A stretch of 64,000 nt of DNA from Pseudomonas brassicacearum subsp. neoaurantiaca (GCF_013608025.1 NZ_VDLV01000064.1:1-64000), one strand, 5' to 3'; numbered from the stretch's first letter, positions 32,017 to 41,519 are shown. Numbers and translations: made by a program. Notes: generated by a model not told the origin, from the sequence alone.

Positions 32017-33678
32017 ATGAGCACAAGCATTACGGCCGGCGGCGTCGCCGACCAGCCTGCGTTCCTCTCCAAGGAACGCATTATTGCCAAGCCCGGCTTC
32101 AACCGTTGGCTGGTTCCACCGGCCGCGCTGGCCATCCACCTCTGCATCGGCATGGCCTATGGCTTCTCGGTGTTCTGGTTGCCACTGTCCAAGGCCTTGG
32201 GTATCACCAAGCCTGTGGCCTGTGCACCGGACATGAGTTTCATCTCGCAAGTCTTTTCGTCCCAATGTGACTGGCCGATCTCGATGCTCGGCTGGATCTA
32301 CACCCTGTTCTTCATCTTCCTGGGTTGCTCGGCAGCGATCTGGGGCGGCTGGCTGGAACATGCCGGTCCGCGCAAGGCTGGCGTTGTCTCGGCCCTGTGC
32401 TGGTGTGGCGGCCTGTTGATTTCCGCGCTGGGCATCTATACCCACCAGATCTGGCTGATGTGGGTCGGCTCTGGTGTGATCGGTGGTATCGGCCTGGGCC
32501 TGGGCTATATCTCGCCAGTGTCCACGCTGATCAAGTGGTTCCCGGACAAGCGCGGCATGGCGACCGGCATGGCAATCATGGGCTTCGGTGGCGGCGCGAT
32601 GGTAGGGGCTCCACTGGCTGCCGCGTTGATGAGCCATTTCGCTTCGCCGACCGAGGTGGGTGTATGGCAGAGCTTCCTGGTGATGGCTGCGATCTATTTC
32701 GTGTTCATGATCGGTGGCGCCCTGTCGTACCGCGTCCCGCCAACCGGCTGGAAGCCTGAAGGCTGGGCCCCGGCACCGAAAAAAGCCGCGAACGCGATGA
32801 TCACTCATCGCCACGTTCATGTGAACGTTGCCTGGAAAACTCCGCAATTCCGTCTGGTCTGGCTGGTGCTGTGCCTGAACGTATCGGCCGGTATCGGCAT
32901 CCTCGGCATGGCTTCGCCACTGTTGCAGGAAGTGTTCGGTGGCAAATTGCTCGGCAACGACCTTCCTTTTGGTCAGCTGGACGCTGCGCAACTGGGTCAG
33001 ATCGCTGCGATCGCGGCCGGTTTCACGGGCCTGTTGAGCCTGTTCAACATCGGTGGCCGGTTCTTCTGGGCGTCCTTCTCGGACTACCTGGGCCGCAAAA
33101 ATACCTACTTCGTGTTCTTCGCCCTGGGTGTTGCCCTGTACTCGCTGATCCCGAACCTCGGTCACCTGGGCAGCGTCGCGCTGTTCGTGGCGGCGTTCTG
33201 CATCATCCTGTCGATGTACGGCGGCGGCTTTGCCACTGTGCCGGCCTACCTGGCGGACCTGTTCGGTACGCAAATGGTTGGCGCAATCCACGGTCGTCTG
33301 TTGACTGCTTGGGCGGCAGCAGGCGTGCTGGGTCCGGTGCTGGTGAACTACCTGCGTGAATATCAGCTGAGCATCGGCGTTGAGCGCGCCGCGGCCTATG
33401 ACATCACCTTGTACATCCTGGCCGGGCTCCTGGTGCTGGGCTTCCTTTGCAACCTGATGGTCCGTCCGGTCGCCGACAAATACTTCATGACCGACGCCGA
33501 ACTGGCCGCCGAGCAGGCGCTGGGCCATGACAAGGGCGCCGACAGCACCACTTCGCTGGAGTGGAAAGCCGCACCGGGCACCAAGCCCCTGGCGATCGCC
33601 GCCTGGCTGGTAGTGGGCATTCCGTTAGCGTGGGGCGTGTGGGTGACCCTGCAGAAGACGGCAGTGTTGTTCCACTAA
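32017..33678 (+). CDS. OFA-family MFS transporter (oxalate/formate antiporter-like)
   Basis: A 553-residue, roughly 12-helix transporter. IHLCIGMAYGFSVFWLPLSKALG opens helix 1; the MFS loop after helix 2 reads GGWLEHAGPRKAG; GGIGLGLGYISPVSTLIKWFPDKRGMATG is the diagnostic OFA block, and IGGRFFWASFSDYLGRKNTY is the second-half MFS motif. A 60-residue insertion between halves contains the histidine-rich ITHRHVHVNV. Members move monocarboxylates such as formate, oxalate or lactate; the substrate here is unknown. GGGGGA sits upstream of the ATG. Confidence 0.9.
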   Translation: MSTSITAGGVADQPAFLSKERIIAKPGFNRWLVPPAALAIHLCIGMAYGFSVFWLPLSKALGITKPVACAPDMSFISQVFSSQCDWPISMLGWIYTLFFIFLGCSAAIWGGWLEHAGPRKAGVVSALCWCGGLLISALGIYTHQIWLMWVGSGVIGGIGLGLGYISPVSTLIKWFPDKRGMATGMAIMGFGGGAMVGAPLAAALMSHFASPTEVGVWQSFLVMAAIYFVFMIGGALSYRVPPTGWKPEGWAPAPKKAANAMITHRHVHVNVAWKTPQFRLVWLVLCLNVSAGIGILGMASPLLQEVFGGKLLGNDLPFGQLDAAQLGQIAAIAAGFTGLLSLFNIGGRFFWASFSDYLGRKNTYFVFFALGVALYSLIPNLGHLGSVALFVAAFCIILSMYGGGFATVPAYLADLFGTQMVGAIHGRLLTAWAAAGVLGPVLVNYLREYQLSIGVERAAAYDITLYILAGLLVLGFLCNLMVRPVADKYFMTDAELAAEQALGHDKGADSTTSLEWKAAPGTKPLAIAAWLVVGIPLAWGVWVTLQKTAVLFH

Positions 33679-33723
33679 GCGACAATGTGGATAGGCCCGA
33701 ATCCATCGGAGACGGGTCAACCC

Positions 33724-33812
33724 TGTGGGAGCGGGCTTGCTCGCGAAGGCGGTTTATCAGAGACATCAATGTCGGCTGGTACATCGCTTTCGCGAGCAGG
33801 CTCGCTCCCACA
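33724..33812. repeat. Inverted REP-B pair (REPIN)
   Basis: TGTGGGAGCGGGCTTGCTCG at the left end and its inverted counterpart at the right (33789-33812) are about 40 bp apart and can fold as one long hairpin. Follows the transporter gene. Confidence 0.9.
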
Positions 33813-33923
33813 GTCGTTATGGGTGAGGGCAAACGCTTGTATGCACATGTCTATCCCCGACCACACGGGTTTCAGCCCGTCAGTGATGTCACCTCTTTTG
33901 TTTCTGTTTGCCGCTCGCGCCCC

Positions 33924-33929
33924 TATAAT
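33924..33929 (+). promoter_or_regulatory. Probable -10 box of the hisBHAF operon
   Basis: A perfect TATAAT lies 39 bp before the hisB start. The -35 region is poor (TTTCTG at a 17-nt spacing), so only the -10 element is claimed. Confidence 0.5.
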
Positions 33930-33967
33930 GGCTGCCTTTTTCGCCCAATGATTTTGCGGAGCTGGTG

Positions 33968-34561
33968 ATGGCCGAACGTAAGGCGTCTGTCGAGCGCGAC
34001 ACTCTGGAAACCCAGATCAAAGCCTCGATCAACCTGGATGGCACCGGAAAGGCCCGGTTTGATATCGGCGTGCCTTTTCTTGAGCACATGCTGGACCAGA
34101 TCGCCCGTCACGGGCTGATCGACCTGGATATCGTCAGCAAGGGCGACCTGCATATCGACGACCACCACACGGTGGAAGACGTCGGGATCACCCTGGGCCA
34201 GGCCTTTACCAAAGCCATCGGCGACAAGAAGGGCATCCGTCGCTACGGCCATGCCTACGTGCCGCTCGATGAAGCGCTGTCGCGCGTGGTCATCGATTTC
34301 TCCGGCCGCCCTGGCTTGCAGATGCATGTGCCCTACACCCGCGCTACCGTCGGCGGCTTCGACGTCGACCTGTTCCAGGAATTCTTCCAGGGCTTCGTCA
34401 ATCACGCCAACGTGACCCTGCACATCGACAACCTGCGCGGGCACAACACCCATCACCAGATCGAAACCGTGTTCAAGGCTTTCGGCCGCGCGCTGCGCAT
34501 GGCCGTCGAGCTCGATGACCGCATGGCCGGCCAGATGCCTTCCACCAAGGGCGTGCTGTAA
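33968..34561 (+). CDS. hisB: Imidazoleglycerol-phosphate dehydratase
   Basis: A monofunctional 197-residue HisB (no fused phosphatase), catalysing step six of histidine synthesis. The metal-binding repeats are visible: LEHMLDQIARHG and HIDDHHTVEDVGITLGQA in the first half, VNHANVTLHIDNLRGHNTHHQIE in the second. I use the ATG 3 bases inside the longest frame, with GGAG 6 nt upstream. First gene of hisB-hisH-DUF2164-hisA-hisF; the stop overlaps hisH as TAATG. Confidence 0.98.
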   Translation: MAERKASVERDTLETQIKASINLDGTGKARFDIGVPFLEHMLDQIARHGLIDLDIVSKGDLHIDDHHTVEDVGITLGQAFTKAIGDKKGIRRYGHAYVPLDEALSRVVIDFSGRPGLQMHVPYTRATVGGFDVDLFQEFFQGFVNHANVTLHIDNLRGHNTHHQIETVFKAFGRALRMAVELDDRMAGQMPSTKGVL

Positions 34562-35199
34562 TGCAGACGGTTGCGGTTATCGACTACGGCATGGGCAACC
34601 TGCACTCGGTGGCCAAGGCCCTCGAGCACGTGGGTGCCGGCAAGGTGCTGATCACCAGCGATGCCGACGTGATTCGCGAAGCCGACCGGGTGGTATTCCC
34701 CGGCGTTGGCGCGATTCGCGATTGCATGGCCGAGATTCGTCGCCTGGGTTTCGACAAGCTGGTGCACGAAGTCAGCCAGGACCGTCCGTTCCTCGGTATC
34801 TGCGTGGGCATGCAAGCCTTGCTCGATCGCAGTGAAGAAAACGACGGTGTCGATTGCATTTCCATGTTCCCCGGCCAGGTGAAGTTTTTCGGCAAGGACC
34901 TGCACGAAGACGGCGAGCACTTGAAAGTTCCGCACATGGGCTGGAACGAAGTGAAGCAGACGGTCGACCATCCGCTGTGGCACAACATCCCGGACCTGGC
35001 GCGCTTCTATTTCGTGCACAGCTACTACATCGCCGCCGGTAATGCGCGGCAGGTGGTGGGCAGCGGTCACTATGGCGTCGATTTTGCCGCGGCCCTGGCC
35101 GATGGCTCGCGCTTCGCCGTGCAGTTCCACCCGGAGAAGAGCCATACCCATGGCCTGCAGTTGCTGCAGAACTTCGCGGCGTGGGACGGTCGCTGGTAA
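34561..35199 (+). CDS. hisH: Imidazole glycerol phosphate synthase, glutaminase subunit
   Basis: A 212-residue class I glutamine amidotransferase with the nucleophile Cys in FLGICVGMQALLDRS and the His/Glu pair in FAVQFHPEKSHTHG. It releases ammonia that is channelled to HisF. Start overlaps the hisB stop and the stop overlaps the DUF2164 start, so the genes are translationally coupled. Confidence 0.98.
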   Translation: MQTVAVIDYGMGNLHSVAKALEHVGAGKVLITSDADVIREADRVVFPGVGAIRDCMAEIRRLGFDKLVHEVSQDRPFLGICVGMQALLDRSEENDGVDCISMFPGQVKFFGKDLHEDGEHLKVPHMGWNEVKQTVDHPLWHNIPDLARFYFVHSYYIAAGNARQVVGSGHYGVDFAAALADGSRFAVQFHPEKSHTHGLQLLQNFAAWDGRW

Positions 35200-35453
35200 T
35201 GGCCCGCAAGAAACCGCCGATCCTCACCCTCACGCCTGAACAGGAAAGTGAAGCGAACCGCAAGATCCAGCGGTTCATGGAGGAGCGCTTCGAACTGGAC
35301 CTGGGTTCGTTCGAAGCGGCGGAAATTCTTGACCTGTTTACCCGCGAAATTGCTCCGCACTATTACAACAGGGCGATTTTCGATGTGCAGACGCACCTTA
35401 AAGAAAGGTTCGAAAGCATTGAAAGCGACTTGTGGGCGCTCGAGAAAAACTGA
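35199..35453 (+). CDS. DUF2164 protein within the his operon
   Basis: An 84-residue protein matching DUF2164 (LTPEQESEANRKIQRFMEERFELDLGSFEAAEILDLF, IAPHYYNRAIFDVQTHLKERFE). The family is known from Pseudomonas his operons but has no assigned function. ATG shares a base with the hisH stop (TAATG). Confidence 0.88.
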   Translation: MARKKPPILTLTPEQESEANRKIQRFMEERFELDLGSFEAAEILDLFTREIAPHYYNRAIFDVQTHLKERFESIESDLWALEKN

Positions 35454-35495
35454 TTTTCGAGCCAAGCTGAATATTCGTATTTGAAGGTTTGCCAG

Positions 35496-36233
35496 ATGCT
35501 GATTATCCCCGCTATCGATCTCAAGGACGGCGCTTGCGTACGTCTGCGTCAGGGCCGCATGGAAGACTCCACGGTGTTTTCCGATGACCCGGTGAGTATG
35601 GCCGCCAAGTGGGTGGAGGGCGGCTGCCGTCGCTTGCATCTGGTCGACCTGAACGGCGCCTTCGAAGGGCAGCCGGTCAACGGTGAGGTGGTCACGGCCA
35701 TCGCCAAGCGCTATCCGAACCTGCCGATCCAGATCGGCGGCGGCATTCGCTCGCTGGAAACCATCGAGCACTACGTCAAGGCTGGCGTGAGCTACGTGAT
35801 CATCGGCACCAAGGCTGTGAAAGACCCGGCTTTCGTTGCCGAAGCCTGTCGCGCGTTCCCAGGCAAGATCATCGTTGGCCTGGATGCCAAGGACGGTTTC
35901 GTCGCCACCGATGGCTGGGCTGAAATCAGCACCGTGCAAGTCATCGATCTGGCCAAGCAGTTTGAAGCTGACGGCGTGTCCTCGATCGTTTATACCGACA
36001 TCGCCAAAGACGGCATGATGCAGGGCTGTAACGTGCCGTTCACCGCGGCCCTGGCCGCAGCGACGAAGATTCCTGTGATCGCCTCCGGCGGCATCCACAA
36101 CCTGGGTGACATCAAGGCACTGCTCGACGCCAAGGCGCCGGGCATCATCGGTGCGATCACCGGTCGCGCGATCTACGAAGGCACCCTGGACGTCGCCGAG
36201 GCCCAGGCCTTCTGCGATTCCTATAAAGGCTGA
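35496..36233 (+). CDS. hisA: Phosphoribosylformimino-5-aminoimidazole carboxamide ribotide isomerase
   Basis: A 245-residue beta/alpha barrel. The catalytic Asp residues are in IIPAIDLKDGACVRL (first strand) and VYTDIAKDGMMQG (fifth); phosphate-binding glycines are in QIGGGIRS and VIASGGIHN. I use the ATG five codons into the longest frame, where the conserved MLIIPAIDL begins. Confidence 0.98.
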   Translation: MLIIPAIDLKDGACVRLRQGRMEDSTVFSDDPVSMAAKWVEGGCRRLHLVDLNGAFEGQPVNGEVVTAIAKRYPNLPIQIGGGIRSLETIEHYVKAGVSYVIIGTKAVKDPAFVAEACRAFPGKIIVGLDAKDGFVATDGWAEISTVQVIDLAKQFEADGVSSIVYTDIAKDGMMQGCNVPFTAALAAATKIPVIASGGIHNLGDIKALLDAKAPGIIGAITGRAIYEGTLDVAEAQAFCDSYKG

Positions 36234-36242
36234 GGACTCACC

Positions 36243-37013
36243 ATGGCGCTGGCCAAACGCATCATCCCTTGCCTCGACGTGGACAACGGCCGTGTGGTCA
36301 AAGGGGTCAAGTTCGAGAACATCCGTGACGCCGGCGACCCGGTGGAAATCGCCCGTCGCTACGACGAGCAGGGTGCCGACGAGATTACCTTCCTGGATAT
36401 CACGGCCAGCGTCGATGGCCGCGACACCACGCTGCATACCGTCGAGCGCATGGCCAGCCAGGTGTTTATCCCGCTGACCGTGGGCGGTGGCGTGCGCACC
36501 GTGCAGGACATCCGCAACCTGCTCAATGCCGGCGCGGACAAGGTGTCGATCAACACTGCGGCGGTGTTCAACCCTGAGTTCGTCGGTGAAGCGGCCCAGC
36601 ACTTCGGCTCGCAGTGCATCGTCGTGGCCATCGATGCGAAGAAAGTCTCCGGCCCGGGCGAAACCCCGCGTTGGGAAATCTTCACCCACGGCGGACGCAA
36701 GCCTACGGGCCTGGACGCTGTCGAGTGGGCAAAGAAGATGGAAGGCCTGGGTGCCGGTGAAATCCTGCTGACCAGCATGGATCAGGACGGCATGAAAAAC
36801 GGCTTCGACCTCGGCGTCACGCGCGCCATCAGCGATGCCTTGGGCATTCCCGTCATTGCTTCCGGCGGCGTCGGTAACCTGCAGCATCTGGCCGATGGCA
36901 TTCTCGAAGGCCATGCCAGCGCGGTGCTGGCGGCGAGCATTTTCCACTTCGGCGAATACACCGTGCCGGAAGCCAAGGCCTACATGGCTCATCGCGGCAT
37001 CTGCATTCGCTGA
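36243..37013 (+). CDS. hisF: Imidazole glycerol phosphate synthase, cyclase subunit
   Basis: A 256-residue barrel paralogous to HisA. The catalytic pair is D11 in IIPCLDVDNGRVVKG and the Asp of LTSMDQDGMKNGF; phosphate loops are TVGGGVRTVQDI and IASGGVGN. It forms the synthase with HisH. It starts 9 bp after hisA. Confidence 0.98.
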   Translation: MALAKRIIPCLDVDNGRVVKGVKFENIRDAGDPVEIARRYDEQGADEITFLDITASVDGRDTTLHTVERMASQVFIPLTVGGGVRTVQDIRNLLNAGADKVSINTAAVFNPEFVGEAAQHFGSQCIVVAIDAKKVSGPGETPRWEIFTHGGRKPTGLDAVEWAKKMEGLGAGEILLTSMDQDGMKNGFDLGVTRAISDALGIPVIASGGVGNLQHLADGILEGHASAVLAASIFHFGEYTVPEAKAYMAHRGICIR

Positions 37014-37076
37014 CTGCTGGACACCATGGCGGGCCCAAGGCACTCTTGAGCACACCATGGATTGCGGTAGCCCGAC

Positions 37077-37823
37077 ATGCTCAAACGCCTCGTACTTGCC
37101 TTTGCCGGTGCCACGTTGCTGCTCGCCGGCACTGTCCGCGCCGCTGAAACATCGCTGGTGTTGCTGACGGAAAACTTCCCCCCGTACAACATGGCCAAGA
37201 ACGGCAAGAACTTCGCCCAGGACGAAAACATCCACGGCATTGCCGTGGACATCGTCCGAGAGATTTTCAAGCGCGCCGACATTACCTACAGCCTGACACT
37301 GCGTTTTCCGTGGGAGCGAATCTACAAACTCGCGTTGGAAAAACCGGGTTACGGTGTGTTCGTGATGGCGCGGTTGCCGGAGCGTGAAAAACTCTTCAAA
37401 TGGGTCGGTCCCATCGGGCCAGACGACTGGGTGATGCTCGCCAAGGCTGATAGCAAGATTGCCCTCGATTCGTTGGCGCAGGCGCGCCAGTACAAGATCG
37501 GTGCCTACAAAGGTGACGCAATCGCCGAGACGTTGGCCAAGCAAGGGCTCAAGCCGATTGTCGTGTTACGCGATCAGGACAACGCCAGGAAACTGGTCAA
37601 TGGCCAGATTGACCTGTGGGCTACCGGCGACCCGGCTGGGCGTTACCTGGCGCGTCAGGAAGGGGTGAACGATCTCAAGACGGTGCTGCGCTTCAACAGT
37701 GCCGAGCTGTACCTGGCCTTGAACAAGGACGTACCCGACGATGTTGTCGCTCGGTTGCAAAAGGCCCTGGATGAGTTGCGCAAGGAAGGCGCGGTGGACG
37801 CGATCATGGCGCGGTATCTGTAA
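37077..37823 (+). CDS. Periplasmic substrate-binding protein, SBP_bac_3 type
   Basis: A 248-residue protein with a signal peptide (LAFAGATLLLAGTVRA) and an amino-acid-type periplasmic binding fold: LTENFPPYNMA near the N-terminus, GIAVDIVREIFKRADI and the hinge DGDPAGRYLAR. No permease or ATPase gene accompanies it, so it is either a solo binding protein or works with a distant transporter. It follows hisF by 63 bp and may share the his transcript; it converges with yibQ across a REP array. Confidence 0.82.
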   Translation: MLKRLVLAFAGATLLLAGTVRAAETSLVLLTENFPPYNMAKNGKNFAQDENIHGIAVDIVREIFKRADITYSLTLRFPWERIYKLALEKPGYGVFVMARLPEREKLFKWVGPIGPDDWVMLAKADSKIALDSLAQARQYKIGAYKGDAIAETLAKQGLKPIVVLRDQDNARKLVNGQIDLWATGDPAGRYLARQEGVNDLKTVLRFNSAELYLALNKDVPDDVVARLQKALDELRKEGAVDAIMARYL

Positions 37824-37847
37824 GGGTTTCACTCGCCGTGCGGCCGC

Positions 37848-38090
37848 CATCGTCGGATCGCCGCCCGGAGCAAGCTCGCTCCCACAAGGTTGCCAGGGCG
37901 TTCACAGATGCGGTGCCCACCTCAGGTCCCCTGTGGGAGCGAGCTTGCTCGCGAAAGCGGTGGATCAGCTTGTAGAGATATTGGGTGTGCTGGCCCCTTC
38001 GCGAGCAAGCTCGCTCCCACAAGGTCAACCGGGTGTTCACAGATGCGGTGCCCGCCACAGATCCCCTGTGGGAGTCAGCTTGCTCGCGAT
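37848..38090. repeat. Array of four alternating REP-B elements
   Basis: Copies at 37867-37884 (inverted), 37931-37952 (forward), 37999-38021 (inverted) and 38066-38090 (forward, partly degenerate). Two of the spacers carry the same GTTCACAGATGCGGTGCCC sequence, showing that a unit of about 135 bp was duplicated. The first 29 bp also occur at 46078. Located between two convergent genes. Confidence 0.85.
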
Positions 38091-38096
38091 GGGCTG

Positions 38097-38876
38097 CTAC
38101 CGATAAACCCCATCCTTCCCATGCCCGGCCATCGCCCGATTGCTGCGCAGGCTGATCATCGACTTGATGTCGATCCAGTCGATGCCCTGGGCCTTGAGCT
38201 TGGGCAGTTCGCGTTCGAGCACCGCCAGGGTCTGCGGGTAGGGATGACCGATCATCACGGCCGAGCCTTGTCGGCGGGCCAGGTCGATGGCGGTCTGGAG
38301 CTGATGGGCGATGGCGGCTTCGGTGCGCTCGTCATCCAGGAAAACATCCCGCGACACACTGGCGAGGCCGATCTTCTGGGCTTCGGCGGCAGCTACGGTC
38401 TGGGCGCTGGTGCGGCTGTCGACGAAAAACTTGTGCCGCTGCTGAAGATTCGCCATCAACCACGCCATGGCTTGGGGCTGGGCGGTCATGCGGCTGCCCA
38501 TGTGGTTGTTGATGCCACTGGTGTAGGGCACGGCGGCAAACGCGGCGTCGAGGCGCTTGCCCAGTTCTTCGATGGACAGTTCCGGATGCCACGCGAACGG
38601 TCCGGTGGCCGGGTCCATGGGCATGTGCAGCATGACCAGCTTGCCGGCGCGATGGGCTTCGCGGGCGAATTCGGCGGCGTGGGGGGTGTCGGGCATGATT
38701 GCCGCGGTCACGGGGCCGGGGAGGGCCAGTACTCGGCGATCCCGGGGCAGGTTTTGTCCCAGGTCATCGATGATCAGGCTCAGGTAAGCCTTGTGCGGCG
38801 AGGGGGGCGTGGCGGGGGCCGCGTCAACGGCCCCCGCCAGCAGGCACAGCAGGATGAAGATGCAACGCAGGCCCAT
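38097..38876 (-). CDS. Divergent polysaccharide deacetylase family protein (YibQ)
   Basis: A 259-residue periplasmic protein with a signal peptide (IFILLCLLAGAVDA). LSLIIDDLGQNL is the modified first catalytic motif, VMLHMPMDP, GINNHMGSRMT and MIGHPYPQT the others, as in PF04748. The gene begins 1 bp after ctpA and continues the gpmI-envC-ctpA series, a conserved envelope operon. Substrate unknown. Confidence 0.9.
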   Translation of the reverse strand: MGLRCIFILLCLLAGAVDAAPATPPSPHKAYLSLIIDDLGQNLPRDRRVLALPGPVTAAIMPDTPHAAEFAREAHRAGKLVMLHMPMDPATGPFAWHPELSIEELGKRLDAAFAAVPYTSGINNHMGSRMTAQPQAMAWLMANLQQRHKFFVDSRTSAQTVAAAEAQKIGLASVSRDVFLDDERTEAAIAHQLQTAIDLARRQGSAVMIGHPYPQTLAVLERELPKLKAQGIDWIDIKSMISLRSNRAMAGHGKDGVYR

Positions 38877-38877
38877 C

Positions 38878-40194
38878 TCAGCGGCCGGACGTGATGTTCA
38901 ATCCTTTGAGCAGGCTCAAGGCCTGGGCCAACTGATAGTCGTCATCCTGCGGCATCGGCTTGGCCTTGGTGCCGGAACCGGTCGGTTTGTCGGCGCCGCC
39001 GTTGCCATTGCCCAGGTGGCCCTGCAGGTCGGCCTCCTTGAAGTATTCGCTGTCCGCCTCACTGGTAATCTTGGCCTTGCGCACTTCAATGTCCGGGACG
39101 ATGCCCTGGGCCTGGATGGAGCGGCCATTAGGCGTGAAGTACAGCGCGGTGGTGATCTTCAGGGCGCGGTCGTTGTTCAGTGGCAACACGGTCTGCACCG
39201 AGCCCTTGCCGAAACTGGTGGTGCCCATGACCACGCCGCGTTTCTGATCCTGCAGGGCGCCGGCGACGATTTCCGAGGCCGAGGCGCTGCCGCCATTGAT
39301 CAGCACGACCAGCGGAACGGCTTCGCTCAGGTCATTGCCCGTAGCCGAAAAGCGCAGTTCGGAGTTGGCAATTCGGCCCTTGGTGTAGACGATCAGGCCC
39401 TTGGTGATGAAGTGGTCGACCACTTCCACAGCTGACTGCAACACTCCGCCGGGGTTGTTACGCAGGTCCAGGACCAGGCCGTTGAGTTTCTTGCCGTTGT
39501 CCTTGCGTAGCTTGGCCAGGGCCTTGGCGACTTCTTCGCCAGTCTTGACTTGGAACTGGGTGATGCGGATGTAACCGTAGCCCGATTCCAGCAGTTGGCT
39601 CTTCACGCTCTTGACCTGGATGACCGCCCGCGTGAGCGTCACGTCGAATGGCGTACCGCCGTCGCGTACCAGGGTCAGGGTGATCTTCTGGCCGATCTTG
39701 CCGCGCATCTTGTCCACGGCTTCGGTCATGCTCTGGCCGCGGGTTGGTTGGCCGTTGATCTTGACGATGAAGTCACCGGCCTGGATGCCGGCCTTGGAAG
39801 CAGGCGTGTCGTCGATGGGCGAGACGACCTTGACGAAGCCGTCTTCGCTGCCAACCTCGATACCCAAGCCGCCGAACTCGCCGCTGGTGCTTTCCTGCAG
39901 CTCGGCAAAGTCGTCCGGCCCCAGATAGGCAGAGTGCGGGTCAAGGTTGCTGAGCATGCCCTTGATGGCGTTCTCCAGCAGCACCTTGTCGTCTACCGGT
40001 TCGACGTACGCGGCTTTGATCCGGTCCATGACCTCGGCAAAGGTGCGCAGTTCGTCCAGCGGCAGCGGGGCCTTGGTGGTCGCGGCCGTGGCGGCGGGTG
40101 CCGACGGGGCCGGCTCGGCGGCGAAAGCCAGGGGCGCGCCGATCACGAGGGCGATCGTCAGGGCCAGCGAGGTGAGGCGGGACAAATGCAGCAT
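38878..40194 (-). CDS. ctpA: S41 C-terminal processing peptidase
   Basis: A 438-residue precursor: signal peptide, helical cap, PDZ domain (SGEFGGLGIEVGSEDGFVKVVSP, GIQAGDFIVKINGQPT) and the tail-specific protease core with catalytic Ser in INGGSASASEIVAGALQD and Lys in GTTSFGKGSVQTVLPL. CtpA cleaves periplasmic and peptidoglycan-related targets in Pseudomonas. I chose the ATG at MLHLSRLTSLAL, which opens the signal peptide. A low-complexity G/N-rich tail ends the protein. Confidence 0.95.
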   Translation of the reverse strand: MLHLSRLTSLALTIALVIGAPLAFAAEPAPSAPAATAATTKAPLPLDELRTFAEVMDRIKAAYVEPVDDKVLLENAIKGMLSNLDPHSAYLGPDDFAELQESTSGEFGGLGIEVGSEDGFVKVVSPIDDTPASKAGIQAGDFIVKINGQPTRGQSMTEAVDKMRGKIGQKITLTLVRDGGTPFDVTLTRAVIQVKSVKSQLLESGYGYIRITQFQVKTGEEVAKALAKLRKDNGKKLNGLVLDLRNNPGGVLQSAVEVVDHFITKGLIVYTKGRIANSELRFSATGNDLSEAVPLVVLINGGSASASEIVAGALQDQKRGVVMGTTSFGKGSVQTVLPLNNDRALKITTALYFTPNGRSIQAQGIVPDIEVRKAKITSEADSEYFKEADLQGHLGNGNGGADKPTGSGTKAKPMPQDDDYQLAQALSLLKGLNITSGR

Positions 40195-40226
40195 GTCGAA
40201 CGAACTCCTGAGTTGGATGGGCGCGC

Positions 40227-41519
40227 TTATCCTTGCGCACGACACCATTGGGCCGGGTCACTTGGGCGACCCTGCTGGCGAATAGCGAAATACAGTGCTG
40301 GCGTATCCTGCCCGCCACTGTTGCCGACCGTTGAGATGGACTCGCCGGCCTTGACCACATCCCCGGCTGATTTGAGCAGGGTCTGGTTGTGGCCGTAAAG
40401 GCTCAGGTATCCATTGCCGTGATCGAGGATCACCAGCAAGCCGGCGCCGCGCAGCCAATCGGCAAACACCACGCGCCCGCCATGTACGGCATGCACCTGG
40501 CTACCGGCGGAGGCGCTGATCATCACGCCGTCCCACTTGGTGCGGGTATCGTCGCCGCGGGTTTCACCGAAGCGCGCAAGTAATCGACCATTGACTGGCC
40601 ATGGAAGTTTGCCTCGGGCTGAAGCAAAAGCGCCGCCGAAGGTTTCGCCGTCGCTGGAAACCAGCGCGCCGGGGCTGGATTTTGCCGGTTTGCGCGGCGC
40701 CTCGCCGGCGTCAGCGTCGGCCTGGGCTTCACGCAACCGCTTTTTTTCGGCTTCCTGCTGGGCGATCAGCGCTTTCTGGCGCGCTTCTTCTGCCTCTCGG
40801 GCCTGGCGAGCCAGGGTTTCTTCGATGGTTTTCAGTACATTGGCCAGTTCGGCCTGGTCTTGCTCGCGGGCCTTGAGCTTGCTGTCGCGGGCCTTGACGT
40901 CGTCATTGAGCTTGGCCAGGGCCTCCTGGCGCTCCTTGCGGACCTTCTCGAGTTCTTCGCGCTGGGTGTCGAGGCTGCTTTTCTGCACCAGCAACTGGGC
41001 CTGCTGTAACTCGATGTCTTTTTCGACATTGGCCAGTTGGCGCAGGGTTTCGTTGAAGTTCTTCAACTGCTCCAGGCGTGCCTGGCTCAGGTAATCGTAA
41101 TAAGTGAGAGTGCGGGCAAACTTCTCGGGGTTCTGCTGGTTGAGCAGCAGTTTGAGGTATTCCTGGCGACCGTTCTGGTACGCCGCCCGGGCCTGGATGG
41201 CGATCAGCTTTTGCTGTTCAGTGCGCGCGCTCTGGAGTTTTTTTTTCTCTCCATCGAGCCGCTGCAGCTCGGATTCGCTTTTCTTCAGCTCTTTCTGCAG
41301 GGCGTCGACCTGCTTTTCCAGCTTGCCCATCTCGGTTTCGGTGCCGCGCAGGTCTTTCTGCACGCTGGACTTTTCTTCCTGCAGCTTGCCCAGCAGTTTC
41401 TTCAACTCGGCGATGTCCTGACGCGTGGCTTCCAACTGTTGTTGGGTTTGCGCGCGCTCGTCGGCAAAGGCCGGTTGGAGGAGGCAGGTCAGGGCAAGGG
41501 CTATCAGGACGCGAAGCAT
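40227..41519 (-). CDS. envC: EnvC family murein hydrolase activator
   Basis: A 430-residue precursor with a signal peptide (LIALALTCLLQPAFA), a long coiled coil (residues about 25-260, heptads rich in K/E/Q) and a C-terminal LytM/M23 domain. The M23 zinc ligands are degenerate: the usual H-x-G-x-D is TKWDGVMI and the H-x-H is ALYFAIR. That is expected for EnvC, which activates amidases rather than cutting peptidoglycan. It lies between gpmI and ctpA, as in other gammaproteobacteria. Confidence 0.95.
   Translation of the reverse strand: MLRVLIALALTCLLQPAFADERAQTQQQLEATRQDIAELKKLLGKLQEEKSSVQKDLRGTETEMGKLEKQVDALQKELKKSESELQRLDGEKKKLQSARTEQQKLIAIQARAAYQNGRQEYLKLLLNQQNPEKFARTLTYYDYLSQARLEQLKNFNETLRQLANVEKDIELQQAQLLVQKSSLDTQREELEKVRKERQEALAKLNDDVKARDSKLKAREQDQAELANVLKTIEETLARQAREAEEARQKALIAQQEAEKKRLREAQADADAGEAPRKPAKSSPGALVSSDGETFGGAFASARGKLPWPVNGRLLARFGETRGDDTRTKWDGVMISASAGSQVHAVHGGRVVFADWLRGAGLLVILDHGNGYLSLYGHNQTLLKSAGDVVKAGESISTVGNSGGQDTPALYFAIRQQGRPSDPAQWCRAQG

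Noticed and set aside
35070..37544. Long leftward frame opposite hisH-hisA-hisF
   Set aside because: Antisense shadow of well-identified histidine genes.
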